Below, piece after piece: positions 17,464-29,225 of a stretch of DNA of 64,000 nt. Source of the stretch: Streptococcus ovis DSM 16829. GTDB lineage: Bacteria; Bacillota; Bacilli; Lactobacillales; Streptococcaceae. Under the pieces are notes generated by a model. It saw only the letters and a program-made list of their open reading frames with translations, searched no databases and was not told the DNA's origin. Where the stretch lies: assembly GCF_000380125.1 (NCBI RefSeq), contig NZ_KB904579.1, forward strand, positions 62,001-126,000, in the 5' to 3' direction. A program made the translations under genes and the position numbers. Position 1 is the stretch's first letter. Each line of letters opens with the position of its first letter.

Positions 17464-18094
17464 TTACAGGATTTTGAGTAAATCGCTCACTTTTTCAATC
17501 CTATCATCACAGGGAAATTCTAGACTTTCCTGATTATATTTTCCCAACCCCTGTTGTATCCAAATGGTTGTCATTCCTAACTTTTTGGCAGGAACCATAT
17601 CGTTATCTATCCGATCACCAACATAAATGGCCTCTTCTGGCAAAACTCCTGCCTGTGTCAAGGCATAGTCAAAAATGGCTACATCAGGTTTACGCAATCC
17701 AACATCTGCCGAACCCACGATGACTTCAAAATAAGGTAGCACTCCAAAATTTTCTAAACGCTCCTTCAACTGTTCACCTTGATTAGCAATAATACCGAGA
17801 TGGTAAGACTGAGCCAATTTTTCTAACACAGTTGCTACTTCTGGAAAGAGGACATTCGGTACTGTGATCCCACTTGGGACGCACCAGGTCACCAGTTGCA
17901 AAAAAGGCCCATGTTTCCTTTACAGGATCCTTATTTTCTTTGGCAAAACGAAGCATCTGCTCTTCAAAATCTTTGGCTGTGACACAACAACCAGCAACAT
18001 GTAACTCCCTTACGCAACGCTCTTGGAAAAACCGATACGTTTCTCTCTCATCTATTAGGGTCGAACCTAAGTCAAAAAATATCCATTGTTTCAT
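17464..18094 (-). pseudogene. HAD-family hydrolase, frameshifted
   Basis: N-terminal part from the ATG at 18094 (GAGG upstream) carries the HAD motif I FFDLGSTLIDE. The C-terminal part in another frame carries motif II/III-type segments (GIIANQGEQLKERL, LRKPDVAIFDYAL) and motif IV YVGDRIDNDM. The frames meet near 17860-17885, around RPKWDHST and VPNVLFPEVATVLEKL, so one small indel explains the break. Family members dephosphorylate small phosphometabolites. It sits between the eno terminator and the mgtE'-eno' chimera. Confidence 0.75.
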
Positions 18095-18104
18095 CTTATA
18101 CCTC

Positions 18105-18132
18105 AAAAAGCTAGGACAAGGTCCTAGCTTTT
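18105..18132 (-). terminator. eno terminator
   Basis: AAGCTAGGAC / GTCCTAGCTT with a 3-nt loop; T5 follows on the minus strand. It lies just before the start of the broken HAD gene. Confidence 0.85.
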
Positions 18133-18149
18133 ATCATGCAGAGACTGCA

Positions 18150-19532
<1,383 letters not shown>

Positions 19533-19601
19533 TCAGCTTTTTTCCTTAAATTCACTCTTTTTTTAGATGTAACCGTTTGCCTTTCAAAAACTCTCTTTTT
19601 G

Positions 19602-19610
19602 TGATAAAAT
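19602..19610 (+). promoter_or_regulatory. Extended -10 directly abutting the yueI-like start
   Basis: TGATAAAAT ends at 19610 and the ATG begins at 19617, only 6 nt later. Transcription should begin at or next to the start codon, so the mRNA would be leaderless. No SD is visible. Confidence 0.5.
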
Positions 19611-19616
19611 CTTAAC

Positions 19617-20069
19617 ATGACTGATTTAAACCAAACAATTTTACAAAAAGCCAGTGGTGAAAACCGATTCAATCCAGATGAACAGCGATTGTACATGGGA
19701 ACCTTTCGCGAGCGAGTCTTGCTTGTCGCGTCCTTTGACGAAGCAGTCCGCCCTTCATTTCAACAACAATTTTCAAGCATTTGTCAGACTCTGAAAAATG
19801 AACAGGCTCTTCTCTCATTAAAAATCTCTCCTAAGTTGTCTGACGCCTTGCAAATATCGTACATGAAAGAGGCGCAAGAAAAACAGCTAACAGTCAGTAT
19901 TATTGATGAAAAGAGCGCTATATCTCCCTATGCCCTGCTTTTCCATACAGACCATGCAGTCAATCAAGAACAGATTGGACTGGCTGAAAAATTTCCAGAA
20001 CTCTTAGAAATACCCAAATCTCAACCAAATAAAAAGAAAGGCTTCTGGCAAAAACTTTTTGGAGGATAA
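19617..20069 (+). CDS. YueI-like DUF1694 protein
   Basis: 150-aa protein of the YueI family, with the typical N-terminus (QRLYMGTFRERVLLVASFDEA) and helical central part (KISPKLSDALQISYMKEAQEKQL). The C-terminus is basic and hydrophobic, KKKGFWQKLFGG. Function unknown. The predicted mRNA is leaderless (see the promoter). It is followed 1 nt later by the NTF2-like gene. Confidence 0.75.
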   Translation: MTDLNQTILQKASGENRFNPDEQRLYMGTFRERVLLVASFDEAVRPSFQQQFSSICQTLKNEQALLSLKISPKLSDALQISYMKEAQEKQLTVSIIDEKSAISPYALLFHTDHAVNQEQIGLAEKFPELLEIPKSQPNKKKGFWQKLFGG

Positions 20070-20070
20070 G

Positions 20071-20397
20071 ATGCAAAATCTAACGACTTTACAGGATTTT
20101 TTTGAAGCAGAGAATCAACGCAATTGGGAGACATACGCTAAATTTTTATCTCCTGATGTCGTCTGGGAACTGCATGGCCATATAACTGAAATCATCAGAG
20201 GAAAGACTGCCTACCTGACACGTATTCAAGAGGCCTACCACAATACAAGTGTTCAATTTACTTGTAAACAGTATGAATACAATGCAGAACAGAGTCGTAT
20301 TTTAACCTATCTGGTCAATGACTACGGCCAAGTCTCCTGTGATATTTTTGAGTTCAAAGATGGTCTGATTGTGAAAGAATTCGAATTTCTACTCTAG
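20071..20397 (+). CDS. NTF2/SnoaL-like protein
   Basis: 108 aa of the nuclear-transport-factor-2-like fold: LQDFFEAENQRNWETYAKFLSPDVVWELHG at the N-terminus and the FEFKDGLIVKEFEFLL end. Such proteins are small ligand pockets or isomerase-like enzymes; none can be specified. Start chosen at 20071 because GGAGG overlaps the end of the previous gene 6-7 nt upstream. Likely operon with the yueI-like gene and the HAD pseudogene. Confidence 0.72.
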   Translation: MQNLTTLQDFFEAENQRNWETYAKFLSPDVVWELHGHITEIIRGKTAYLTRIQEAYHNTSVQFTCKQYEYNAEQSRILTYLVNDYGQVSCDIFEFKDGLIVKEFEFLL

Positions 20398-20408
20398 AAA
20401 GTAAGAAA

Positions 20409-21056
20409 ATGTACCAAACAATTTTATTCGACCTTGACGGGACGCTGATTGACTCTAGTCTGGGTATTACCAATTCAGTAGCTTAGGCCCTAGAAAAAAT
20501 GGGACTGCCTGTGCCTGAAAGAGAAGAGCTCTTGCCATTTATTGGTCCACCACTACAGGAATCATTTCAACGTTATTTCCACTTATCCGAGGAACAGTCT
20601 CAACAGGCTGTTACTTTTTATCGGGAATATTTTGCTGAAAAAGGAATCATTGAAAATACTTTGTATCCCGAGGTATGCGACACACTCAAATATCTAAAAC
20701 AAAGTGGAAAACAGCTCCTACTTGCCACTTCAAAACCAGAGCACTTTGCACGCATCATCTTAAACCATTTTCAACTGACTGATTATTTCACTGAAATCGC
20801 TGGTGCCAGTTTAGATGGAAAATTAAGCGCAAAAGGAGATGTCATCGCTCTAGCTCTGCAAAGAATTGGTATTACAGACACTTCGAGCTGCCTAATGGTT
20901 GGAGACCGCAAACACGATATACTAGGTGCTAAGGAGAATCAAATGGCCAGTGCTGGAGTTCTTTACGGCTTTGGTTCACGAGAAGAGTTGTTTCAGGCTG
21001 GAGCGACTTTTATTATTGATACGCTAGCCGATCTTCGTACAATCGAAAAGGACTGA
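20409..21056 (+). pseudogene. HAD phosphatase (Gph/PpaX-like) with an amber codon
   Basis: From the ATG at 20409 the frame reads the HAD motif I ILFDLDGTLIDSS, then meets TAG at 20484-20486 (codon 26) in the segment SVA*ALEKMG. It continues without shift through LLATSKPEHF (motif II/III region) and LMVGDRKHDI (motif IV) to 21056. Homologues usually have an aromatic residue here, so TAC or TAT to TAG is the simplest explanation. Re-initiation at 20499 would give a protein without the catalytic Asp pair and thus inactive. Confidence 0.85.
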
Positions 21057-21072
21057 TTTATCAGTCCTTTTC
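21046..21072. terminator. Bidirectional terminator
   Basis: AAAAGGACTGA / TCAGTCCTTTT hairpin overlapping the ends of both convergent genes, with T runs on both strands. Confidence 0.8.
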
Positions 21073-21261
21073 TTCGTCTTTTTGTGCCAACCAACGCTGG
21101 TAGCTTTCAAGTAAGTTGATGGCCATTTGACTTGCCATTGCAACGGAAAATGCTTCTGTTCCTTCTGCATGGTCGTCAGCAATTTCAATCTTCGTTTCAT
21201 CGTAAATTGCTTTTAAACTCTGCGGACTCAGAGTTTTTTTGAATGCTTCAAATTCTTTCAT
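21061..21261 (-). CDS. Small conserved hypothetical protein
   Basis: 66 aa, helical and acidic, ending QKDEEKD. No TM segment, signal peptide or recognised motif. A good SD (AGGAGG) precedes the ATG and the stop lies in a terminator, as expected for a real small gene. Function unknown. Confidence 0.65.
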   Translation of the reverse strand: MKEFEAFKKTLSPQSLKAIYDETKIEIADDHAEGTEAFSVAMASQMAINLLESYQRWLAQKDEEKD

Positions 21262-21363
21262 GACATGGCCTCCTGTTAGTCGTTATGTTCTACTTTTATT
21301 ATAGCAGAAATTAGAAAAATGATTGATTTTTTATTGTACAAACACTTCAATTCACAAAGAGTT

Positions 21364-21388
21364 AAAAAACACGACCGAAGTCGTGTTT
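21364..21388 (-). terminator. ptsHI terminator
   Basis: AAACACGAC / GTCGTGTTT with a 4-nt loop followed by T residues on the minus strand. Confidence 0.85.
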
Positions 21389-21409
21389 AAATACGTAAAT
21401 TAACCAATA

Positions 21410-23143
21410 TTAATCAAAATTGACATACTCTTTTGCCAATTCAAGAACTTCTTCTGCAGTTGAGCATTCTGTAAGGGCACGGTTTGCGTACTCTTGCATC
21501 TTCGCAGTATCAAGTGTCTTCATCAGACTACGAGTACGAAGAACTGATGTTGCTGACATTGAGAACTCATCCAAGCCCATTCCGACAAGAAGTGGAACAG
21601 CTTGCTGGTCACCAGCCATCTCACCACACATACCAGCCCACTTGCCTTCAGCGTGTGCCGCCTTGATAACATTGTTAATCAAGCGCAGAATAGATGGGTT
21701 ATATGGTTGGTAGAGATAAGAAACTTGCTCGTTCATACGGTCTGCAGCCATGGTGTATTGGATAAGATCGTTGGTACCGATTGAGAAGAAGTCAACTTCT
21801 TTCGCAAATTGGTCAGCTAACATTGCTGCAGCAGGGATTTCAATCATGATACCTACTTGGATATCATCTGAAACAGCTACACCTTCTGCCAATAAGTTTG
21901 CCTTTTCTTCATCGAAAACTTTCTTCGCTGCACGGAATTCTTTCAACAAAGCAACCATTGGGAACATGATGCGTAATTGACCATGTACCGATGCACGGAG
22001 AAGCGCACGAATTTGTGTACGGAACATAGCATCCCCCGTCTCAGAGATTGAGATACGAAGGGCACGGAAACCAAGGAATGGGTTCATTTCGTGTGGAAGG
22101 TCAAAGTAAGGAAGCTCCTTATCTCCACCGATATCCATTGTACGAACCACAACTGGCTTACCATTCATACCTTCAAGAACAGCCTTGTATGCTTCATATT
22201 GCTCATCTTCTGTTGGGAAGTCTTGTGAATCCATGTAAAGGAACTCAGTACGGTAGAGACCAACAGCTTCAGCACCGTTATCATTGACACCTTCAACGTC
22301 TTTTGGTGTACCGATGTTCGCTGCCAATTCAAAGTGTTTACCATCAGCAGTAACTGTCTTCGCATCTTTCAAGAGAGCCCATTCAGCTTTTTGTTTTGCA
22401 TAAGCTTCACCAGCGGCTTTGAATTCTGCTACTTGTTCGTCGGTTGGATTGATAATCACTTCACCAGTGATACCATTAACCGCAAGAAGATCACCATCTT
22501 TTACAAGTTCAGTAATGTTGTTGGTACCAAGAACCGCTGCGATTTCAAGCGTACGTGCCATAATCGCAGAGTGACTTGTACGTCCACCGATATTTGTAAC
22601 GAAGGCTTTAACAAACTGTTTGTTCAACTGAGCTGTATCAGAAGGCGTCAAGTCGTGTGCAATCACGATTGATTCTTCATCAATAGTTGCTGGGTTTGGC
22701 AATTTTGCACCAAGCAGGTGAGCCAAGACACGTTTTGCAACGTCACGGATATCCGCAGCACGCTCTTGCATGTATGGATTGTCTTCCATACCTTCAAAGA
22801 TGGCTACAAACATATCTGTAACTTCTTTCAATCCAGTTTCAGCATTTGTTTTCTTCGCACGGATTGTTTCTTTAATCTGACCAATCATTTCTGGGTCAGC
22901 AAGAACCATCAAGTGTGCATCAAATACAGCTGCGGCTTCTTCACCAAGGCTAGCTACTGCATTCTCGCGGATAACAGAAAGCTCGTCTTGTGATGCTTGT
23001 AGTGCGACATCAAGGCGAGCTTCTTCTGCATTTGTATCTTCAACTGTGATAGTTTCAAATGACAAATCCGGTTGAACAAGTAGGTATGCCTTTGCAACCG
23101 CAACACCGTCTGATGCTGCAATTCCTTTAAGCATATCTGTCAT
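21410..23143 (-). CDS. ptsI: PTS enzyme I
   Basis: 577-aa phosphoenolpyruvate-protein phosphotransferase, first step of sugar PTS phosphorylation. The active-site His segment [12 protein letters not shown] is near residue 190; the PEP-binding barrel has [19 protein letters not shown] and [14 protein letters not shown]; the catalytic Cys lies in GMCGEMAGD near 500. Start at 23143, 4 nt after the ptsH stop. The frame is open further upstream, inside ptsH, but the family start is [11 protein letters not shown]. Confidence 0.96.
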   Translation of the reverse strand: MTDMLKGIAASDGVAVAKAYLLVQPDLSFETITVEDTNAEEARLDVALQASQDELSVIRENAVASLGEEAAAVFDAHLMVLADPEMIGQIKETIRAKKTNAETGLKEVTDMFVAIFEGMEDNPYMQERAADIRDVAKRVLAHLLGAKLPNPATIDEESIVIAHDLTPSDTAQLNKQFVKAFVTNIGGRTSHSAIMARTLEIAAVLGTNNITELVKDGDLLAVNGITGEVIINPTDEQVAEFKAAGEAYAKQKAEWALLKDAKTVTADGKHFELAANIGTPKDVEGVNDNGAEAVGLYRTEFLYMDSQDFPTEDEQYEAYKAVLEGMNGKPVVVRTMDIGGDKELPYFDLPHEMNPFLGFRALRISISETGDAMFRTQIRALLRASVHGQLRIMFPMVALLKEFRAAKKVFDEEKANLLAEGVAVSDDIQVGIMIEIPAAAMLADQFAKEVDFFSIGTNDLIQYTMAADRMNEQVSYLYQPYNPSILRLINNVIKAAHAEGKWAGMCGEMAGDQQAVPLLVGMGLDEFSMSATSVLRTRSLMKTLDTAKMQEYANRALTECSTAEEVLELAKEYVNFD

Positions 23144-23147
23144 AATT

Positions 23148-23411
23148 TTATGCCAATCCTTCTTTGTCCATTGTTTCAGTGATAGCTGCGATAGCATCGT
23201 CAGCATCTGCACCTTCAGCTGTGATAGTTACATCAGCACCTTGACCAACACCAAGGCTCATAACGCCCATGATAGATTTCAAGTTCACTGATTTGTCTTT
23301 GTAGTTCAATGTGATGTCTGAAGCAAATTTGCTAGCTGTTTGAACAAGCAAAGTAGCTGGACGTGCGTGGATACCTGTTTCTGCCACAATGTGGAAATCT
23401 TTTGAAGCCAT
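23148..23411 (-). CDS. ptsH: HPr phosphocarrier protein
   Basis: 87 aa. The His15 site is [13 protein letters not shown] and the regulatory Ser46 site [11 protein letters not shown] is present, so it can act both as phosphocarrier and, as P-Ser-HPr, as CcpA corepressor in low-GC Gram-positives. Operon with ptsI. Confidence 0.97.
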   Translation of the reverse strand: MASKDFHIVAETGIHARPATLLVQTASKFASDITLNYKDKSVNLKSIMGVMSLGVGQGADVTITAEGADADDAIAAITETMDKEGLA

Positions 23412-23472
23412 AGTTGGATTCTCCTTTGTTTTTTCAAAAATTGTAGGTTAGCTGATAACCCTTACAAACGCT

Positions 23473-23504
23473 ATTATACCATTTCTTGAAATCATTTTCA
23501 AGAA
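23473..23504 (-). promoter_or_regulatory. ptsHI promoter with an overlapping inverted repeat
   Basis: TTGAAA (23496-23501), 17-nt spacer, TATAAT (23473-23478). A perfect inverted repeat TTCTTGAAA-N4-TTTCAAGAA at 23483-23504 covers the -35 and part of the spacer, as an operator would. It does not look like a cre site. Confidence 0.6.
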
Positions 23505-23555
23505 TTTTTTGCTATACTTTCAAAAACTATACCCCTTCCATCTCGTCTTCCCGAT

Positions 23556-23581
23556 AAAAAACCAACTAAATCTAGTTGGTT
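23556..23581 (-). terminator. icd terminator
   Basis: AACCAACTA / TAGTTGGTT with a 4-nt loop and T-rich 3' tail on the minus strand, 3 nt past the stop. Confidence 0.8.
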
Positions 23582-23583
23582 CA

Positions 23584-24765
23584 TCACATATTCACTCTCA
23601 AAATTTGGACAAATTCACTGGTTGTGAGGTAATTCTGTTGCCCTTCCTGTGCTAAATCTTTTGTGATATTTCCAGCAATCAAAGCCTGTTCAATCGCATA
23701 TGTTATCAAATCTGCTACCTCCGTCCAGCCAATATAGCGAAACAGCATACAACCCGACAATAGGAAAGAACAAGGATTGGCTAAATCTTTTCCTGCAATA
23801 TCCGGAGCTGTTCCATGAGTTGCTTCAAAAATAGCATGACCTGTCTGGTAGTTAATATTTGCACCCGGTGAAATCCCGATTCCTCCAACTTGGGCCGCCA
23901 ATGCATCGCTAGCGTAATCTCCATTTAAATTAGTAAGAGCCACCACTTCAAAGGTTTCGGGTTTTAAGAGAATTTGTTGCAAAAAATTATCTGCGATTAT
24001 ATCATTGATGATCAGGCGGCCATCCGCTAGTTGTTCACTATATTCTTTGTTTGCTAACTCATAGCCCCATTTTCGGAAACCTCCTTCTGTGAACTTTTGA
24101 ATATTTCCCTTATGCACCAATGTGACTGTCGTCAGATTGTTAGCCAAGGCATACTCAATAGCTGAGCGAATCAAACGTTCGCTCCCTTCTACGGAAATCG
24201 GCTTAATTCCGATACTGCTACTTTCTGGGAAACGAATTTTATCTACGCCCATGTCATTTTGTAGAAATTGAATGACCTTTTGAACCTCATTGCTATCAGC
24301 TTCCCATTCGATACCAGCATAGATATCTTCTGTATTTTCACGAAAAATAGTGATATTGGTCTTTTCAGGGTGTTTCAACGGACTATCAATTCCTTGAAAA
24401 TAGCGGACAGGCCGTACGCAGGCGTACAGATCTAATTCTTGACGCAGAGCCACATTAAGAGAGCGGATTCCACCGCCAACAGGCGTTTCTAAAGGTCCCT
24501 TAATAGCTACCAAGTTCTCTTTAATAGTTGTCAAGGTTTCATCTGGCAACCATGTTCCTGTCTTCTCAAAGGCTTTTTTGCCCGCTAATAGTTCTGTCCA
24601 CTCAACTCGTTTTTCTCCATCATAAGCCTTTTCCACCGCTGTATCAAATACCAAGCGGGCGTTTTTCCAGATGTCTTGCCCTACTCCGTCACCTTCGATA
24701 TATGCAATAGTCGGATTATCAGAAACTTGTAAATGTCCATTTTCGAATCGAATTTTTTCAGCCAT
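23584..24765 (-). CDS. icd: Isocitrate dehydrogenase (NADP+)
   Basis: 393 aa, isocitrate to 2-oxoglutarate with NADPH formation. Substrate-binding segments are [15 protein letters not shown] with the phosphorylatable-type Ser, and [13 protein letters not shown]; the signature [20 protein letters not shown] is near residue 280 and the cofactor loop [12 protein letters not shown] near 315. Two adjacent ATG codons; the second (24765) is better spaced from AGGAG. Third gene of acnA-citZ-icd, which supplies 2-oxoglutarate for glutamate synthesis in an organism with no full TCA cycle. Confidence 0.94.
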   Translation of the reverse strand: MAEKIRFENGHLQVSDNPTIAYIEGDGVGQDIWKNARLVFDTAVEKAYDGEKRVEWTELLAGKKAFEKTGTWLPDETLTTIKENLVAIKGPLETPVGGGIRSLNVALRQELDLYACVRPVRYFQGIDSPLKHPEKTNITIFRENTEDIYAGIEWEADSNEVQKVIQFLQNDMGVDKIRFPESSSIGIKPISVEGSERLIRSAIEYALANNLTTVTLVHKGNIQKFTEGGFRKWGYELANKEYSEQLADGRLIINDIIADNFLQQILLKPETFEVVALTNLNGDYASDALAAQVGGIGISPGANINYQTGHAIFEATHGTAPDIAGKDLANPCSFLLSGCMLFRYIGWTEVADLITYAIEQALIAGNITKDLAQEGQQNYLTTSEFVQILRVNM

Positions 24766-24780
24766 CATTCTCTCCTTCTC

Positions 24781-25899
24781 TTATCGTTTGTTAATAGGGA
24801 GGTACTCTAAACCGCTAGCGCCAACATAATTGGAACGTGGTCGAATCAATTTATTATTTTTTTGTTGTTCTTGAATATGGGCAATCCAGCCAGCTACCCG
24901 ACTCATGGCAAACAGCAATGTAAAAATAGAACTGTCAATTCCCAAAACATGGTAGACCGTCGCAGAATAAAAGTCAACATTAGGAATCAATCCTTTTGTA
25001 TTCTTCATATAAGCTTCTATCTCACAGGACAAGGTATACCAAATTTCATTTTCGGTTCCTAGGGTCAATTCTTTAGCCATTTCACGCAAATATTTTTCAC
25101 GCGGATCCTGATGCTTATAAACTCTATGTCCAAAACCCATAATTTTCTCCTGAGAATCCAACTTTTCTTGGAGATAAACTTGCGTATTCCCTTGTTCTCG
25201 AATCTCCTTTAACATATCAAAGACACGCTCGTTAGCACCACCATGCAAGGGCCCCTTTAAAGTTCCAATAGCGGCTGTCACACAGGAATAAATATCTGAG
25301 AGTGTTGATGCACAAACCCGCGCCGCAAAGGTAGAGGCATTCAATTCATGGTCTGCATGAAGAACAAGGGCTCGATTGAAGGCTTTTTCCTGAAGAGCGT
25401 CTGGTTCTTCTCCGCTTAGCATATATAGAAAATTCGCCGCAAATCCTAAATCTTTGCGTGGCTCAATCGGCGTTTGGCCCTTACGCAAACGTGCAAAGGT
25501 CGCAATAATGGTCGGCATTTTTGCCATCAGCTGAATGGATTGTTCATATGTTGCTTCTGCTGATGTATCTTCCGCATGGACATTATACACTCCCAGCAGA
25601 CTGACAGTTGAACGAAGCACACTCATCGGATGCAAATGCTGTCTAGACTGAATCAGAATACATTGTTCCACTGCATCACTGATAGCGTAATTATCCCGTA
25701 ACTCTTTTTCAAAATGACGGTATTCCATTTGTGTAGGAAGATGTAAATTCCAAAGTAGGTAGATCACCTCTTCAAAACGAACATCATGCTCCATCAATTC
25801 TGAAATGTTATAACCTGCGTAGGACAAGTCATCATCAACAATGGAACTAATGCGTGTTGTGCAGGCGATTAAATCCTTTAATCCATTTTCTTCTGCCAT
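24781..25899 (-). CDS. citZ: Citrate synthase
   Basis: 372 aa, oxaloacetate plus acetyl-CoA to citrate. Active-site regions [12 protein letters not shown] near residue 222, [13 protein letters not shown] near 260 and the catalytic Asp region [11 protein letters not shown] near 310. Short Gram-positive type. It lies 69 nt after acnA and 15 nt before icd. Confidence 0.95.
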   Translation of the reverse strand: MAEENGLKDLIACTTRISSIVDDDLSYAGYNISELMEHDVRFEEVIYLLWNLHLPTQMEYRHFEKELRDNYAISDAVEQCILIQSRQHLHPMSVLRSTVSLLGVYNVHAEDTSAEATYEQSIQLMAKMPTIIATFARLRKGQTPIEPRKDLGFAANFLYMLSGEEPDALQEKAFNRALVLHADHELNASTFAARVCASTLSDIYSCVTAAIGTLKGPLHGGANERVFDMLKEIREQGNTQVYLQEKLDSQEKIMGFGHRVYKHQDPREKYLREMAKELTLGTENEIWYTLSCEIEAYMKNTKGLIPNVDFYSATVYHVLGIDSSIFTLLFAMSRVAGWIAHIQEQQKNNKLIRPRSNYVGASGLEYLPINKR

Positions 25900-25968
25900 A
25901 CAAGCCTCCTTTTGAACATGGCTGATGAACCAACTGTCCCATCAGTTTTCACGTTCCCATCCTTTCTA

Positions 25969-28635
25969 TTATTGTTCTTGTAATTTTTTACGAACGACCA
26001 TAGGTAGAATACCACCATTTTTATAATAACGAATATCCGCTTCAGCATCAAAGCGCACTAAAGCTTGAAAAGTTATATCGCCATTTTCACCGTGAGCTAC
26101 TACATCTACAATTTCGTGAATCGTCGGACACTCTGACAAGTGGATATCATAACTTTCAAAGCCTGTCAGTCCTAAACTATCTGCTGTCTCACCTTCTAAG
26201 AATTGTAACGGAAGGACCCCCATCATGACGAGATTAGAACGGTGAATTCGCTCAAAACTTTCAGCTAAGACTGCCTTCACTCCCAAGAGTTGTGTTCCCT
26301 TAGCTGCCCAGTCACGACTAGATCCCATCCCATAATCCTTGCCAGCAATGACCAGGGTGTCAACCGCTTGTTCTTTGTACTTCATAGCAGCATCATAGAT
26401 GGGAAGAATCTCTCCTTCATACTGCGTGTAACCACCGACTGTATCTCCTGCCAATTGATTCCGAATACGAATATTGGCAAAGGTTCCTCGCATCATCACC
26501 TCATGATTTCCACGACGACTACCGTAGGAGTTAAAATCGATATAATCCACACCATGTTCCTTCAAATAGGCTGCAGCTGGACTATTACGGGCAATATTGC
26601 CTGCTGGCGAGATGTGGTCTGTCGTTACCGTATCCCCAAATTTTGCCAGGACAGATAATCCTGTCAATGGTTTGAATGTCCCTTCCTCACCTAAATTTTC
26701 AAAATAAGGTGGATTTTGGATATAGGTTGAATCTTCATTCCAGTGATAATTCTGACTTTCTTCTGTTGGAATTTGATTCCATTTCTCACTATCTGAAAAG
26801 ACGTGTTCATATTCTTTCTCAAACAATTCACGGGTTACATATTGATTGACATAGGTAGCTACTTCTTCGCTGGTCGGCATGATGTCGTCAAGGTAAACTG
26901 GTTGACCTTCCGTGTCTACTCCGAGAGGCTCAGAACTCAAATCAATATTGGTTGTTCCTGCAAGGGCATAAGCCACTACCAATGGTGGACTAGCCAAAAA
27001 GTTCGCTTTAACAAGTGGATTGACACGTCCTTCAAAGTTACGATTCCCAGACAAGACAGCAGACACCAGTAAATCATTGTCCGTAACCGCTTCGGCAACT
27101 TCTGGGCGAAGATTGCCAGAATTACCAATACAGGTCGTACAACCGTAACCAACGACTTGGAAACCAAGTTGATTTAAGTAAGATTGAAGTCCAGAATTGT
27201 TCAGATAACCTGTTACAACCTTAGAACCTGGAGCTAAGGACGTTTTCACAGTCGGAGAGACCTTCAATCCTTTTTCCACTGCATTACGTGCCAAAAGTCC
27301 AGCTGACATCAATACATAGGGATTAGAAGTGTTGGTGCAAGAGGCAATGGCTGCAATGGCTACATGACCCGTAGAAATCAACTCATCATGGTCGTCAAAA
27401 TGAACAGTGGCTGTTTTTTTCAGTTCGTCTTTTGTCAAACCGAAACCTTGCACACCTGCTTCCCGTGTGATGGACTCTTGAAAAACACGTTTGGCTTGAC
27501 TTAGTTCTATCAAATCTTGAGGACGTTTTGGTCCTGAAATACTCGGTAAAATAGTAGATAAATCTAAGTCGACTACCTTGGTGTAGCGGGGCTCCTTAGT
27601 AGCATCATAGAAAAGATGGTTAGCTTGGGCATATGCTTTGGTCAGATCGATATGGCTTTCTTGTCGATTGGTCAAACGCATATAGCGAAGCGTCTCCTCA
27701 TCAATAGGAAAATAACCACAGGTTGCCCCGTATTCAGGTGCCATATTCGCAACTGTTGCCCGATCTGCTAAACTTAAATGCCCCAATCCCTCACCAAAGA
27801 ATTCGACAAATTTGCCCACTACATTCTCCTGACGTAGTAACTGCGTTACCTTCAGGGCTAAATCTGTCGCAGTCGCAATTTTAGGAAGACTGCCTTTCAG
27901 TCGAACTCCTATGACTTCAGGTATTGGAAAATAAGACGCCTCACCCAACATAGCAGCTTCTGCTTCAATTCCTCCAACTCCCCAACCAAGGACACCAAGT
28001 CCATTGATCATGGTTGTATGACTGTCTGTTCCAAACATAGAATCTGGATATAATAAACCATTTTCCTCTATGATAACATCGCTTAAAAATTCGATATTAA
28101 CTTGATGGATAATCCCTGTTGCTGGTGGTACCGCTCTATAATTTTCAAAGGACTTTTCTGCCCATTTCAAAAATTCATATCGTTCATTATTCCTTTTAAA
28201 TTCGAGATTTACATTTTCTTCTAAAGCAGTGTCACCTCCATATACATCAACTTGTACAGAGTGATCAATAACCAAATCTACTGGAATTTCAGGGTTAATG
28301 AGTTCAGGATTTCCACCATTTTTTATGATAGCATCTCGCATAGACGCCAAATCAACGACGACAGGTACTCCGGTAAAATCCTGTAAGATAACTCGGCTTG
28401 GTTTAAAAGGCACTTCTCCCTTTGGTTCTTTTGCTTGATAATGAACCAAATCAAGAACGTTAGATTTTTTAACATCTATGCCATCAAATTTTCGTAACAA
28501 GCTTTCAAGAAGAATACGAATTGTATATGGTAATGTATGAATAGCAACATTTTCATCTTGGCAAACTTGTGCAACATCAAAGTAAAAATAGCGATGATTA
28601 TCATAATTAATTGATTTCTTGTATTGTTCTTTCAT
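25969..28635 (-). CDS. acnA: Aconitate hydratase A
   Basis: 888 aa, citrate to isocitrate. 4Fe-4S ligands are in [11 protein letters not shown] near residue 430 and [10 protein letters not shown] near 500. The aconitase A signature [15 protein letters not shown] is near 93 and the swivel-domain motif [10 protein letters not shown] near 780. First gene of the acnA-citZ-icd operon. A promoter and a possible CodY box lie just upstream. Confidence 0.96.
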   Translation of the reverse strand: MKEQYKKSINYDNHRYFYFDVAQVCQDENVAIHTLPYTIRILLESLLRKFDGIDVKKSNVLDLVHYQAKEPKGEVPFKPSRVILQDFTGVPVVVDLASMRDAIIKNGGNPELINPEIPVDLVIDHSVQVDVYGGDTALEENVNLEFKRNNERYEFLKWAEKSFENYRAVPPATGIIHQVNIEFLSDVIIEENGLLYPDSMFGTDSHTTMINGLGVLGWGVGGIEAEAAMLGEASYFPIPEVIGVRLKGSLPKIATATDLALKVTQLLRQENVVGKFVEFFGEGLGHLSLADRATVANMAPEYGATCGYFPIDEETLRYMRLTNRQESHIDLTKAYAQANHLFYDATKEPRYTKVVDLDLSTILPSISGPKRPQDLIELSQAKRVFQESITREAGVQGFGLTKDELKKTATVHFDDHDELISTGHVAIAAIASCTNTSNPYVLMSAGLLARNAVEKGLKVSPTVKTSLAPGSKVVTGYLNNSGLQSYLNQLGFQVVGYGCTTCIGNSGNLRPEVAEAVTDNDLLVSAVLSGNRNFEGRVNPLVKANFLASPPLVVAYALAGTTNIDLSSEPLGVDTEGQPVYLDDIMPTSEEVATYVNQYVTRELFEKEYEHVFSDSEKWNQIPTEESQNYHWNEDSTYIQNPPYFENLGEEGTFKPLTGLSVLAKFGDTVTTDHISPAGNIARNSPAAAYLKEHGVDYIDFNSYGSRRGNHEVMMRGTFANIRIRNQLAGDTVGGYTQYEGEILPIYDAAMKYKEQAVDTLVIAGKDYGMGSSRDWAAKGTQLLGVKAVLAESFERIHRSNLVMMGVLPLQFLEGETADSLGLTGFESYDIHLSECPTIHEIVDVVAHGENGDITFQALVRFDAEADIRYYKNGGILPMVVRKKLQEQ

Positions 28636-28663
28636 ACAAATCCCCTGCCTTTCTTTGTGAATG

Positions 28664-28692
28664 ATTATACATTAATTTTTCTGACAAATCAA
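28664..28692 (-). promoter_or_regulatory. acnA promoter with a possible CodY box
   Basis: TTGATT (28687-28692), 17 nt, TATAAT (28664-28669). Between them ATTTTTCTGACAAAT (28675-28689) matches the CodY consensus AATTTTCWGAAAATT at 12 of 15 positions. CodY control of this branch is known in other streptococci; the site here is a weak match. Confidence 0.45.
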
Positions 28693-28804
28693 GAGAAAAT
28701 CAAATCAAATGTCATATTTTCTAACATAGATATCTAGAGTATCTGTTGATATGAAATTTTTCATCGTTTTATGAGTTCCTGGAAATCCCATGAAATCAAG
28801 GTTT

Positions 28805-28852
28805 GTACTATATATGGTATCCAATGACGAACAAAGCACTAAATATAGTATT
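28805..28852 (+). promoter_or_regulatory. Two NrdR boxes upstream of nrdH
   Basis: Two NrdR-like boxes: GTACTATATATGGTAT (28805-28820, core CTATATATGGT from 28808) and CACTAAATATAGTAT (core CTAAATATAGT from 28839). The consensus is ACACTATATATAGTGT. Cores are 31 bp apart, three helical turns, the arrangement known for NrdR repression of ribonucleotide reductase genes. Confidence 0.75.
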
Positions 28853-28858
28853 TCTAAA

Positions 28859-28887
28859 TTGACAATTCGCCTATTTCAGTGTAGACT
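28859..28887 (+). promoter_or_regulatory. nrdHE promoter
   Basis: TTGACA at 28859-28864, 17-nt spacer, TAGACT at 28882-28887, just downstream of the NrdR boxes. Confidence 0.7.
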
Positions 28888-28918
28888 AGATTGGTAATGA
28901 ATTTTGAAGGAGAATACA

Positions 28919-29137
28919 ATGGTAACTGTTTATTCAAAACACAACTGTGTACAGTGCAAAATGACAAAACGTTTTTTAGATCAACATCATGTTGCATATA
29001 CAGAAATTAATCTAGATGAACAACCTGAATTTATCGATCATGTAAAAGAGCTTGGTTTTGCTGCTGCTCCAGTCATCGAAACAGAGACAGAAAGTTTTTC
29101 TGGTTTCCAACCAAGTAAGTTGAAAGCTCTCGTCTAA
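28919..29137 (+). CDS. nrdH: Glutaredoxin-like NrdH
   Basis: 72-aa redoxin with the CVQC active site near residue 10 and the GFAAAPVIET loop, the electron donor for class Ib ribonucleotide reductase. ATG at 28919 with GAAGGAGAA upstream; the longer frame from 28904 would swallow the SD. Confidence 0.93.
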   Translation: MVTVYSKHNCVQCKMTKRFLDQHHVAYTEINLDEQPEFIDHVKELGFAAAPVIETETESFSGFQPSKLKALV

Positions 29138-29225
29138 GTTTAGATGAGCTTACCTATAAACATGAACTATTTATAGAAAGGAAGCAAGTAAAAAGTCATT
29201 CAGTTGACCCTTGCAAGCGATTCAT

